64,000 bases of DNA, taken from positions 1 through 64,000 of the forward strand of contig JAVRQT010000022.1 of assembly GCA_035926095.1 (NCBI GenBank). Direction: 5' to 3'. Under the pieces are notes generated by a model that saw nothing but the letters and a program-made list of their open reading frames with translations, made no database searches and was not told the origin of the DNA. The DNA is from Elasticomyces elasticus. Its lineage: Eukaryota; Ascomycota; Dothideomycetes; Mycosphaerellales; Teratosphaeriaceae. This document shows positions 1 through 10,851 of this stretch, piece by piece (within the stretch, counting starts at the first letter, position 1; every line of letters starts with the position of its first letter). A program made the translations under genes and the position numbers.

Positions 1-918
1 CTAGAGAGTAGGATCGAGTCGAGTATCGCGAGTACTAATACGTCGAGCCTCTATAGTAATAAGAGTCGAAGGTCGATCGCTAAGAGTACGAGAACTAAGG
101 AGGCTTCGATAACCTCCTCGATCGATTCGAGCTCGATCGACCTAAGTAACGAGTCGAGAGTCTATACGACTAAGGATACTAATATCTTCGATAACCTAAG
201 CTTAAGGAGTTCGATAGGATCTAATAGAAGTAACTCGAATAACTCTAATAACTCGATATCTCGAGTAGAAGAAGATTCTAGTACTACTAAACTTACTCGT
301 AAGAAGCTACGCCTCTTAGAAGATAGTATAAGAAGTCCGACTAAAGCTATATCTATAGCTAACTATCTTAACGATATAGCCTCGAGCTCGCCTAACTCTA
401 GCTTAAAAGAGACCGAGGAAATCGATCTACTAGAGTTCTTTCCTTCTCCTCTAAAGGATAAGGAGACTATACCTCGATCTCGTCCTCGAAGAGAAGTAAG
501 TAGCTCTACTCTACTTTAAAATATAAATAGAGAGGTCTTAGAAGAGGATAATAAGAATAAAGAAATCGAAGAGATAGAGGGGTCTAGGACCCTTAATTTA
601 CGAGCTACTACTTCGAAGAATATAGAAGAGAATTTACGAGGCTATTCTCTACGGTCTAACCTTAATATTCCGATCGTTAATCGGTCGAGGTCGAGATCGA
701 GAGTAAGCTCGAAGAGGAATCGAGATAATAGTAGCTTAAGAGAAGTAGAAGGTCGACTAGAGGAGATAATAGAGAGTTCTAGTAGTAGAGAAGAGCTAGA
801 TCGAGTCGACGATATCGTCGAGGATTTCTATCGAGAGGAAGACTCGAAAGAGAAGATAAAGAGAGGAAGAGGTCGGCCTAAGAAGATTAGAACTCGAGGC
901 CGACCGAGAAGAGGATAG
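1..918 (+). pseudogene. RIP-killed ORF remnant with AT-hook-like end
   Basis: Frame 1 is open from the window edge to TAG at 916-918 with a single internal stop, TAA at 517-519. That stop sits where a CAA (Gln) codon would become TAA under RIP. The frame has no ATG. The deduced residues are rich in Ser, Arg, Glu and Asn, and the last 20 or so include two AT-hook-like cores (GRPKK and RGRPRR), which in intact proteins bind the minor groove of AT-rich DNA. The ORF probably began upstream of the window. After 918 the frame is broken many times by TAA and TAG. I do not recognise the family; a protein of a transposable element or another repeated gene is possible. Confidence 0.55.
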
Positions 919-1455
919 AGGATAGGCTTTAAAGAAGACTTAGAGTACTATTAAGACTTAGCTAGAAGCTCGATTACTAACTAATCTATCCTACCCTATT
1001 AAACCTCCTTATCTTCTTCCTTCTTACCGTCTTAGATTAAGCTATTTAATCTAGATTAGATCTTCTTCTTAGTATCCTCTCGTCTTCTTTAAAGCTATCG
1101 CTAGCTTAGCGAGATATCGAGTACTAGTTAATCTTCGAAGGGTAATCCTTCTAGGTATTCTACTTATACTAGACTCCCTTAAGACTCGATTAACCTACTC
1201 GAGGCCTCTTAACCTTTAGCTAGGAAAGATCTACTTAGGAAGGCTTCCGAGAAGCTTCGAAGGTTATAAGAATCTAGGCTAAATACTAACCTATATCTAA
1301 GACCTCGATAATAGTTCCCTCTTAGCCTTCGTTCTCTCTTTCTCTCTCTCTTTATTACTCCTATCTCTATCGCTTTCCTTTAACTCTCTTATCTTCTATA
1401 GATATACTTCTATCTTAGGATCGAATTACTCTAGACTTAGAAGAGAAAATTTTAA

Positions 1456-1680
1456 AACGATCGGAATCTAGGCTAGATACCGGCTTAATCGGAATCTAAC
1501 TTAAGAAGTCTAGATATCTAGAGAGAGTTAATCTTAACCTTTCTTAAGAGTCCTACGCCTTATCTAAGTAACCTCTCTATCTCTATCTAGCGATCTAAGG
1601 CAAGATTAACGAGAAATAAATCCTCGAATTTTCTTAGCTTAGTATTCTAGAACGATCGGAATCTAGGCTAGATACCGGCT
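1456..1680. repeat. Direct repeat inside RIP block (30 bp, 195-bp period)
   Basis: The 30 bases at 1456-1485 recur exactly at 1651-1680. Similarity continues more loosely downstream of both copies (about 1486-1580 versus 1681-1775), including shared words such as TTATCTAGAG-like and CCTACGCC/CTTACGCC-like stretches. This looks like an old tandem duplication of about 195 bp within the repeat, such as the subrepeats found in LTRs or untranslated regions of transposons. Confidence 0.7.
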
Positions 1681-2649
1681 CGGCTAGAATCCGACTCGAA
1701 AAGTTCGATTATCTAGAGGGATCGATTACGACCTTTCTCGAGATTCTTACGCCTCGTCTAAATAACCTCCCTTCCTCCGTTTTACGATTAAGGATACGGT
1801 CGATAAGAAAGAAATCCGTAAAGATTTCCCGGATCGGTACTAAGGCTCGATTCCGATCGATCGTTATAGTAGGCGCGTCGCGTACTTTAGTTACCTTCTT
1901 ACTCCTTATAGAAGGAGCTATAGAGTAGTAGTGTTAGTAAGGTATAAAGTAATATAGAGTATCGTAATATTAACGTTTAGCTAAAGCGGTTAGCGCCGGT
2001 AGCGGCCGATAGCCTAATTATATTACTAGCGTTTATTCTAGGCCAAACAAGGGGATAAGCGCCCTCGAGTATTAGAGACTCTACGCTAAACGTTAGATTG
2101 CCGAGTAACTAAGCCGTAAGCTATACCTCGAATTTAGTATAGACTATACTAGTATTACTAAAATCGAGCTTATTATTAGGCTTACTACTAATAGGCTCCT
2201 ATCTAGTGAATTTAATACGCTACTAGCTACTAAAGATCGGTAATAGAGGCCTCTTATTAGGCTCCTCTAATAGTGCTACTACTACTACTCTTAGCGGTCG
2301 TTACTAACGATTAGTAGAAGGACTACGGTAAGGATTATTAATAGCACTAACTAGCCGCTCTAACTCCGAGCGCTATAAGCGCTACTTACTCTTACCTTTA
2401 GCCTTGTTACTAGTAACCTAAACGTAGTTAATCGTCTACTCGCTAATTTAATAAGGCGAGAGTAGTAGTATAAGATTACTTAACTACCTCCTCCTACTTA
2501 GCCCTTATTATCTACTCTAGTAATTGCTCTAATTATAAGGCTTACTAACGACGAGTAGCGGCTACGAGCGGCTACGTTACTTACGTCTAAAACTCCGGCT
2601 CTTTATTAGACTCCGTATTACTACTAGCTAGCTACTTAACTAGCTACTA

Positions 2650-2940
2650 CGTTAATAAAGTACTAAGTAAGGTATTATTAAGGTCCTCCGCCTCCGCCTC
2701 CTTACTACTCTTACCGCCTTTACTATCTAATCTACTATTAACTAGCTCTATAAGCTCCTCCTTATTAAACTCTACCTCCTCCTCCTCCTCCGCCTTACTA
2801 GTAGCTATAGTCTTACTACGAGTATTAGATCGAGAGCGCTTAGAGGTAATTACCGGCGTTAAAAGCTACTAGTTTTAAGTAGCTTTCGTAGTAGACTTAC
2901 GCTTACGCGCTAGTCGGCTAGTAGCTATAATCTAGTACAT
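2650..2940 (-). pseudogene. RIP-killed ORF remnant, Lys/Glu-rich
   Basis: On the minus strand an ATG survives at 2940-2938, exactly at the edge of the mutated block. It opens a frame reading through basic (Arg/Lys/Ser) and then acidic (a run of Glu) residues for roughly 95 codons. It is interrupted by a few TAG/TAA codons at positions compatible with mutated Gln or Trp codons, before more stops near 2650. This fits the N-terminal part of a protein of a second mobile element reading leftwards. The family was not recognised. Confidence 0.4.
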
Positions 2941-3781
2941 AATACGGCCGGTGTCGTTTAGCTTCACGGTAATGATAGCGACAACGAGGTTGAAGAAAGT
3001 TAAAGTACGGTGTGCGATGCGGGATAGGCCGCACTAGTGAGGATTGCTAACAAATCCCCCGCTTTCGATAGTGCGGCGTAGGCCGCCCGATCAATGATTA
3101 TGGAAAGAGCTGTATCATGCAGTGGCGCGCTCGTGCAAGACCGGCGGTCAGCAAGCGCCTACTACCGGCAGACAGTTTTCTACCACCCACATGACATTCG
3201 CAATCGGCAGCGTCAGGACGGCAAACTTTAGCGTCCAATGGACAGACATACCTCGAGCTTCACCACATCCGTACCGACCATTGTCCCTTCTGAAAGAGAA
3301 TGAGTCTGGAACATCCGTGAAAGACGCTCAGCACCTTTGGACAGGCGCGGATCAGCTGCATGGTCGCTCAAGAGACACCCTCTCACGTACCGAACCAGTA
3401 GTGGGCAGTTCTTCGAGACGGAGATGGGAAGCCATGTCAAGCCTTCCAATCAGTGGTTTTTGATGGCGCCAGAACGCAAAGGCTTTCGCACCGAGAACAC
3501 ATGGCTGACATGATGATCGTCTCAGCCAAGAGCTTATTCAGCTGCATCCGCCACGCTAGTGCAAGACGGCTGCTGCATGACTGCACCCCATCGCTACATC
3601 TCGCTCACGATGATTCGTTGGCCCAGTAAACCTCGATGGTGGCTCTACTGCTCTGGGCCGGCGGGCTTTCGTTGCAAGGTACGAGTCGTTGCGAACGCTA
3701 TTGATTTATTCGACTGTCGAGATGAGTGGCGTGTCGTCCGCGTCCTTGAGCGAACATAAAAGACCATGGTAGTTCACGTTA
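2941..3781. other. Noncoding junction between RIP block and first gene
   Basis: Dinucleotide content is normal here. Short open frames (longest about 113 codons at 3122-3463, overlapped by antisense frames) show no recognisable domain and no splice structure. I see no gene. The last part should hold the promoter of the gene starting at 3782. Confidence 0.5.
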
Positions 3782-6148
3782 ATGTCCAGCTTTTCACCCC
3801 GAACAGGTTTTGGGGTTGCGATCTTCCATATACAGACGATGGCCGCGCCAGTGGGATTCGCTGCAACGTCCATCATTCAAGGAACTCAGGACGACCACAG
3901 TCCTATCACGGTCGAGCAGAAACCCGAGGATTTTATTACCGTACAAACAGTCCCGATAAGCCCGACAGACAGCACCTTGTCTTCAACATCAACTATAGCC
4001 TCACTGAAACCGAACTCGCCTCCTAGCGGCAGATTCAACAGATTTAAAGCGGCACTCCACCACAGGCGAAAGCAGCGATCTGAGCCAGTATGGCGCACAT
4101 CTGTTCTCCAGATCCGCCCGTTGCTAGGTCTCACGGCTCTTGGGGTCACTATCAGCTGCATGTTCTTATCGTTAGCAATCTTGCTGGCCTCACACAACCA
4201 ACCTACTCATACCTGGGCGGTACAGCCGACCGTCTACCTTGCTATTGCAGCAGCGCTCGCGAACGTGTCGCTCGCTTTTGCGCGTCAGATTGCGTTGCCA
4301 ATTGCGTGGTGGCATAAAGTCTCCCGCGGAACTACAATCGCTGACTTGGAGAGGCAATGGGAGGTCGGGCATACCCTGGTCCTTGCCTTGCGCCATCACG
4401 TGCGCATGGGATTCACTGGGTTTGCAACAATTCTCGTAGTGAGTACAGATGATCCATATACTTTTTAATGCATTGGGTTCAATGCTGAGATCCACCAACA
4501 CAGGCTATCATGATAATCGACGGCCCTCTACTGCAGCGTTCCGTGACGGTGCAAATGGCGACACACACTAAAGAGGTCACACTGGCTCTCAATCTGGCTC
4601 CGGAAGTCCCAACAGCATTCTGTGGATATTGGTTTGCCAACGGTCTGACGCCGAGCGACGTTGCGGCGCGAGTCTCGACGCAATGGGCAGACAAAGTTCC
4701 CATCGTGCTCGACGTGCAAATGTGTAACGGCACATGTGCTACCACCCTCAGAGCCCCTGGAATTACTAAGTTGAACTGTAGTAGTCAGACCTGGCCGATC
4801 TCCAATGAGATGTACCATGATAGTAACGCAACATGGTGAGCGTAGCGCGTACTTCATACTGCTATACTGTTGCGTAACACCAATTGACTGGTCTTCTAGG
4901 GGATCCTTCTATCACGGTTGGGATGACAGTTATCACGCCACCACAAATCCTCTGTTCTCCATCAAAGTGGTCTACCGTACTACGAAGGTGCGCCCCAACT
5001 CCAGCGTCGTTGCGATAGGCACCGGTGTCCTTTCGATTCATCAATCCGACGATGGGACTCTCACAGGTACGCCACTTTACTTGGCCATCGAAATCTTACT
5101 GAACATTACAGGGGAGTATGTGTACAACGCATGCTACTACCTCCCGGCGATCCTTGAGTACGACGTTTCCATCACGGGCAAGGAAGTCACGATCCCAGAT
5201 AATCCCAATCAAGGGAGGCTCGTAAACGTGGCAAACAATACGCGAGGGCCTTGGGAGGCAGATCCTGACGTCTATTGGCCGAGCACGATAGACCATTTCA
5301 CGGCTTACCTCAATCTGTACGTGGGCAACGGCCAGGATAATCAGAGTCGTCAACGCTTGCTTTGAACGCTAAGCTGACAGCTGCTCAACAGATTTGTTGG
5401 TGTGAACGTCTCTGTCGTGTATCTTGGCTTGAATGGCCCGGACAACTTCTGGAGGGAAGACCCACGGATCGCGGTACGCATTGCGTATGCTGGTTGACAC
5501 GTCACTTGGTGAAAAGCTAACATAGCCCGCTTACTGCTGCTAGACAAATGGGGCTATACTAGGCAAATATCTCGATGCGACTGCCGTCAACGACGTCAAG
5601 TTCGCTGATCCGTCACATGATGTTATTGCCCAAATGAACGAGATGATGTTTCGTGCTGGTGTGGCGGCCAGTGGATGGGACAACCTTACAAGCCTCATCG
5701 ACCCAGATCTCGCGGTCCAGCAGACACTTCAAGCGAATCAAACAACGACCGAGGACGTTTACAATTCCGATCTCCGATGGTTCGCTGGCGCCGCAGCTCT
5801 CGAACTGTTCGCAATCCTGATGGTAAGTACCGATGGGCAGGATAGTCCGGAATGTTCGACATCTACTGACATCCCTACCCTGCGCTTCTTTAGGTACTGC
5901 CACTGTTTTGGGGGTGGTGGACAATAGAAAGAACAGATGTGCTTTCTCCTGTGCAGTTGGCCCTAGCTTTTGATGCGCCACTCTTCCGAGACACGAACTC
6001 TGCTCAAGGAGTTTGTAAGGCTGTACAAAAGGTCGGCACTACCGAGGTGAGATATGGCGCGGTTGGGAGCACTACACCCTATCGCCTGGGCATTGCGGAG
6101 TGCCAAAACGTATCGACACCGCACCAGGGCATGCGATTTGACACTTGA
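3782..6148 (+). CDS. Fungal multi-pass membrane protein, unknown function
   Basis: Six-exon model: 3782-4438, 4504-4835, 4900-5316, 5392-5473, 5544-5822, 5894-6148 (673 aa). All five introns are 64-75 nt, GT-AG and phase-consistent. The protein resembles a family of fungal integral membrane proteins of unknown function. After a Ser/Thr-rich N-terminus comes a hydrophobic pair of segments around residues 115-175 (first LLGLTALGVTISCMFLSLAI, then a second helix after VQPTVYLAIAAAL), a conserved IAWWHK motif, and an IDGPLLQR motif at the start of exon 2. A long, probably extracytoplasmic, Asn-glycosylation-rich domain follows (several N-x-T/S), then a hydrophobic stretch spanning exons 5-6 (FAGAAALELFAILMVLPLFW). 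A second in-frame ATG at 3839 is an alternative start. No function can be assigned; it may act at the plasma membrane. Confidence 0.8.
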
Positions 6149-6860
6149 GATGGTGGCATTGAAAATTGGACTTGATTGGTGAATGGTGATAGGTGCTGGT
6201 ACTTAGAGCCCGTAGTAAAAACCAGAGCATACTTAATTAACGCAGATTAGTGACGCCTAACATTGACGATGATACACTTCATGCGCTCCTGCTTCACGTA
6301 CAAGCGATCTACCGTCCGTATCGCATACAGCGTCTCTGCGCGGGCTGCAGCGGTGCATTGCGAGCCTGGAGAAGATCAAGAACTTAGATTGCAGTTCAGC
6401 TGCTGAGGCGGCTGTAGAGGCTCGCAAGAACAGCTGGGGCACGTGAGTGGTACCACCGTTGTCCACGTTCTGTCCCAGCCCCTACACAAAGCCTTTAAAG
6501 TTGGCACGAGCCCTAACCGTCTCTGCTGCCGGCAGTTCTGTTGCAGTACCGTGTCCAGTCACACTGTGAGCTTCGAACCGCAGACGACTTTAATGCCGGC
6601 ATACAGCTTTTTGTGGATTGTAGCTTCCCTGGCCGATGACCCAACTATGTAGTATAACTCTTGGATGTGGTTGTGCAGTGGAGTGTAGACGGGACTGGTA
6701 TTGATACCCGGTAGGGATAATCCGCGATTCTATAGATCTGCTAGAATTCAATTGACGCGCGGGATAATAGTGTACGTTCGCTGCCTTACAGCTTATTTCC
6801 TCGCCGCAGCCCCCGCACCAAGCAGCTCGATACATGATTTGACATGCGTAGATATGCAAC
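6149..6860. other. Noncoding intergenic stretch
   Basis: This stretch lies between two convergent genes. Only short overlapping frames on both strands are present and none shows a domain. I see nothing specific in it beyond its likely role as the shared 3' flank. Confidence 0.5.
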
Positions 6861-9444
6861 CTACATCGGAAAGAAGCAAGCGTGGCGAGCTCCGCCCGAT
6901 CGTCGTAGCGAAGGAGACAGAAAGTTCGCTTCCCGCCAACTCCAAGACTCTTGCATGGATGCGTGCCCGTTTGTCCGTCCCTCCACGCACGCACGCATGT
7001 CGAACGACCAATCACGGCCCCTCAGGAATCGAAGTCGTAGATCGTCGTATTTTTGGGCATGTGGAAAATAGAAACTCGATGTGTGATTCAGGAAGGGATC
7101 CTCTGTTACCATACAGTTGAGCTCCCAATGTCCAGTTCCGGGGCAGAGATGATAGGTAGGAATCCACGGACGGGACTTTTGTGGTGAACAATGAGCAGAC
7201 CATCGAGGCTGCAGAGGCGCTGGTTGACTGTGTGACCTCTTTCTAGATATTCGGGGCCGGCATGCTCGCATTGTCATCAGCATGATTGGTCCGCAATCAT
7301 CTTGCACGGCGTCCACAAGGTCAACGTAAGGTTCAGGGTGCTGGCCGATGATGTCCGAAAGAGTAACGGGGTCTTGGAACCGCACAGATCCACCGATTAT
7401 TGACCAGGGTCCTTCCAGGTCTTCTTCTGCATTCGGAAGCCATGCTATTATATTGGGGACTCTGCTGGAAGATTGAAAGATAGTGCCAGGCATGGAGTGA
7501 AGCCGTCGGAGATTGCGGTGTTCTTGCCAGCGGACTTGGAGATCACACTCTTGCGGCGACGAGCTGAATGACAAACCATGCACAAGCAGGTGCGGCATGA
7601 ACCCGTTGCGACTCAGGTCTGCAATACCGAGCTGGCGCCACATCTCCATCTCTTTTGAGCCGTATTTAAGTAGATCATACCCACCGCGTTCCATCATCTC
7701 AACCCAAATTCGTAGAGTTTCAAGTCTCGTTGCAAGCCAGAGATGAGACGTTCGGGGTACACCCCAGTTTTCGATGTTGATACATGTCAAGAGTGGCGTG
7801 CCGTCGCATGGGGGCTTCGGGTAATTCACGTGACGAGCTCTGTTGGCTACTTGTAGACCAGAGGTTACCAACAAGGCATGCTCCTCGGGGTCTTGCTTGA
7901 CGATCGTGTAGGGGTCTGCTCCATTCCGTAGAACATCGACGCCTAGATCTATCCAGCCCTGCAGCTCTTGGGGTGGGAAGCAGGAGCAGGCGACTTTCCA
8001 CAAGCGCTCAGCGACACAATGCAACACTGTCCTTCCCCTGATGTCTGTAAGTATGGCGAGTCGGGGGTCATCTCGGCGCAGCCCGACACGGCGCAAGAAC
8101 TCGGCACAGTCGCTCGAGCTCGAAGTCCGAACAGCGAGCTCGAACCTTGCTTCGACCTGATCCTCGTAGAAAGCTGGTGCAAATTCTCGCTGGATGACCT
8201 CGAAGCACTCTCGAGAAGCACATCGCGCTAACCAAGTATACGCCCTCTCATCACAAAGAGAGATCAAAGAGGCAAGGCGGCCCAAAAACAGTCGATACAT
8301 CCTGGCGGAAGTTTCCCCCCTTCTATATCTACGGACTGCGAGCGACTCGTGTGCGAACCACTCGAGCGCACAGTTCATGACCTCGGACTCGTCCGGCCAA
8401 GACGTGGATTCTATCAGTAACTGACAGATTTCCACTTTTCCGAGTGCTGCAGCAGTCTTATAGCTGTCAGGACACTGTATTGTAGCATGACAGAGGGGTA
8501 GTACTCACTTCGAGCAATGTCCAGGTCGCATGCGCTCTTTCGTGTACATCCAATGGGGACGCAAGACCGTCTGCAAATAGCCTCCTAAGACCATCGATGT
8601 CGTTCTGCGCGATACACGTGATGACTGGTGCATCCTCGGATGTCTTGTTATACGTAGCGAGGTGCATTGTCCAGCGATATTGTTGCTGTATGAAGGCCAC
8701 GTCCCAAATGCGGGAGCACAGCCACGATGGAAGACCGATCTTCACCCGTTTCGGACGAAACAGCTTATGCCATCCTGCGGTGTAGGGACAGATATCCGTT
8801 GCACGATCAGTATCTGTCCAGCGGCCGACCTCACCGCGCCGGGTCTTGCTGTTTGTACAAGAGTCTTCTTCACTTTCAATCGCCGATGACTCATGTTCAA
8901 CGTGCCCTTGCATGCGTACTCCATGGCCCTGAAGATGGGACGTAATGTCGCGCAGCTCAGCCTGATGTTGAAACAGCACAGCCATGTGCACTTGGTCTCT
9001 GCGCCTTTGTTCCTCATGAATGTACATCATGTACGCAAGCTGCAACGAACTCTTACTCCTTTCAAGTCCATCGAGCAGCTCCTTGATATCATCGCTCTTC
9101 ATTGCAGCATATATTCTGCCGGCACCCCGTGTATATCTGAGCATCTTAGCCTCCAGTCGAGCAACAAGACGTTCCACTTCCATGACGCTCTGTTGACACC
9201 CCTCCATGCATCGAATCATGATACTACCGTCGTGACTGTCGCACCGACGATGTACCTCAATCTGGTCCAGCGCTGCCATCATCGTTTCCAGATCAAAGCT
9301 TATCCTGCGAACTCGCTCCGGGGCGTCTTTGGCGGCATGATAGAGTTTCTTGAGTTTGATCACGCAGTCTCCAAGTTGTATGCTGAGCGAAAGAAAACCA
9401 GCAGCTCCAGCGGCGGCGCCGAAGACGGCTTCGACGCCTGACAT
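6861..9444 (-). CDS. HeLo/SesA-like N-terminal domain plus ankyrin protein
   Basis: Two-exon model on the minus strand: 9444-8509 and 8456-6861 (843 aa). The start ATG at 9444 opens MSGVEAVFGAAAGAAGFLS, an Ala/Gly-rich amphipathic N-terminus followed by helices up to about residue 190. This is typical of the SesA/HeLo-like or PigL_N N-terminal domains of fungal NLR-type and incompatibility proteins. Near the junction an ankyrin-type repeat is recovered (TLLE joined to TAAALGKVEICQLLI). The intron 8457-8508 (52 nt) uses GTGAGT and an unusual AAG acceptor with a CTGAC branch site just upstream; the CAG at 8466-8464 would shift the frame. There is no NACHT P-loop. The C-terminal 400 residues are not recognised. 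A role in allorecognition or cell-death signalling is inference from the N-terminal domain only. Confidence 0.7.
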
Positions 9445-10851
9445 CGTGGTGGTAGACGAGCGTAATAAGAAACAGGCCGTCAATGCCAGAAAAGTGACAG
9501 GAAGTCGTTATTGCTAATGAATGATGGGATGTTGAGTTTGTAACAGAACGAGAAGCGTCAATGACCATCGTAGCCTTATCCAGTTCGCTCGAATGTTGCT
9601 CAGCCTTGTCCGTAGCGGGGCTGTGAGCTTCGCACAGCTCTCGGGGAATTCGACCATTGAGCGAAGCTGCCGCACCTCCTGCATGCGAAGTGGCTTTGAT
9701 AGGCTACGAGCGTGCTACAAGGCTGAGAGAACGATGTTGTCGCATACTAGGCGTAGAAGTTATTCAATGCGCCACCCTCCACCTCGTTGTTGCCCACTTC
9801 ATAGCGATTCCAGCAGAATCGTGAAAGAGAGCGGTGAGGTCAAGACCAGTGATTGTACACCCAAAGTTTCGCTGTTGCCCAGAGCGGAACGTTCAAATAA
9901 TTGCCTCACAAAGGAGACCTCTCGAGGAACGTAGCCAGCAGTACGGTGCGTTGTGGGAGCCAGGAGCCTACACATTAGCCGATTACGATCGTCACCAGTT
10001 CCGGATGGCGCAGGCGCTTTCCCCGAGGACAGGCGCTGAGGTTGCCGGTCGAGAAAACAGGCAATAGTATTAAGGCTAGCGGAGAAGTTGGTGCTGACTT
10101 GAGCCATAGTTGGAATAGTCGTTGAAGCTATCGTGGTGATTGCACTTTTGACGGCTTCTGGTATTCTTTGGGTGCGGCGAGGGAGGAGGCACTATACCGA
10201 CGTCAGCACGGGCGTCGTCGATGAGCAGAAGCATGATGACATCCCTCGACCAGATGTCTATCCGGACAACAAAGCGCCTGCCGTACACGAGCTGGGCAAA
10301 AGACCCCATCTACCGCCCAAATTGGCCAATACCCAAAATCGCCGGAACGAGCTCGACGCCGGAAACAGTCCCGTAGAGAAAGATGACGATACTATGGTCT
10401 CCGAAATGGCGGTAAGTAAGGCCGAACCAGTCGAACCCGAAGCCCCAACATTCAGCATGACGCAGAGATATATTGACGAGTTCATCTGGTTGGTCCGGTG
10501 GCAGGTTGGAGAGCACAGCAAGCCATGTCCAGTATCGAGAACTAGATGCCGGTCAGATGAGCTTCAACGTCAGTATGTTCCTTCAATGCAATTATAACAA
10601 CTTCAGCCATTCAATCCCACAGCGAGCCGATAAGCGCCTTACACCAGTAGTCAGCAACCATCAGTCACCTCAGCGACTATTCAGCCCGTGAACTCCGCGT
10701 CCAGGAGATGAGGAGGCCTAAGACTCAGACCATAGTCGTACAGCGTACAGATACAGCTTCGCTCCATTCGTTTCTTTACACAACCCAACCACTTCCTCCA
10801 CCACACCCCAACGTCGAGTACATCCAATAGCCCGGGACACTCTCCCACACC
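9445..10851. other. Mostly noncoding stretch with one candidate exon
   Basis: Apart from the weak candidate at 10110-10597, only short unlinked frames are present. The part to about 9600 should contain the promoter of the ankyrin gene. Frames on both strands at 9593-10107 have no domain signal. Confidence 0.4.
10110..10597 (+). CDS. Possible C-terminal exon of a one-TM protein
   Basis: After a plausible branch site (CTGAC near 10094) and acceptor (CATAG ending 10109), an open frame encodes a hydrophobic segment of about 22 residues ending in WVRRGRRH. A charged, Pro/Glu/Asp-rich tail follows. This arrangement, one membrane helix then a basic stop-transfer and an acidic cytosolic tail, is common in fungal wall-stress-sensor-like proteins. 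I could not find convincing upstream exons with a signal peptide, and the 3' end is uncertain (a GTAAGT within it may start another intron). It could be a gene remnant. Confidence 0.25.

Larger units (their letters stand above)
1..2937. repeat. RIP-saturated repeat DNA (transposon relic block)
   Basis: Reading base by base, positions 1-1600 contain no CA and no TG dinucleotide; the first CA is near 1601 and the first TG near 1932. From about 1930 to 2937 they occur only sporadically. TA and CG stay abundant. Conversion of CpA to TpA on both strands is the known mark of repeat-induced point mutation in Pezizomycotina. Because ATG contains TG, no ATG codon can exist in most of the block, so it cannot encode ordinary proteins. 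Composition becomes normal abruptly at about 2938. The change in density near 1900 suggests two different repeats or two ages of repeat. Which transposon family this was cannot be told here. Confidence 0.93.

Noticed and set aside
3122..3463. 113-codon plus-strand frame beside the RIP block
   Set aside because: No domain, no splice support, overlapped by an antisense frame of similar quality.
8475..8508. 34-nt intron for the HeLo/ankyrin gene
   Set aside because: Phase-consistent but adds four residues that break the ankyrin pattern; the 52-nt AAG-acceptor model fits the repeat better.
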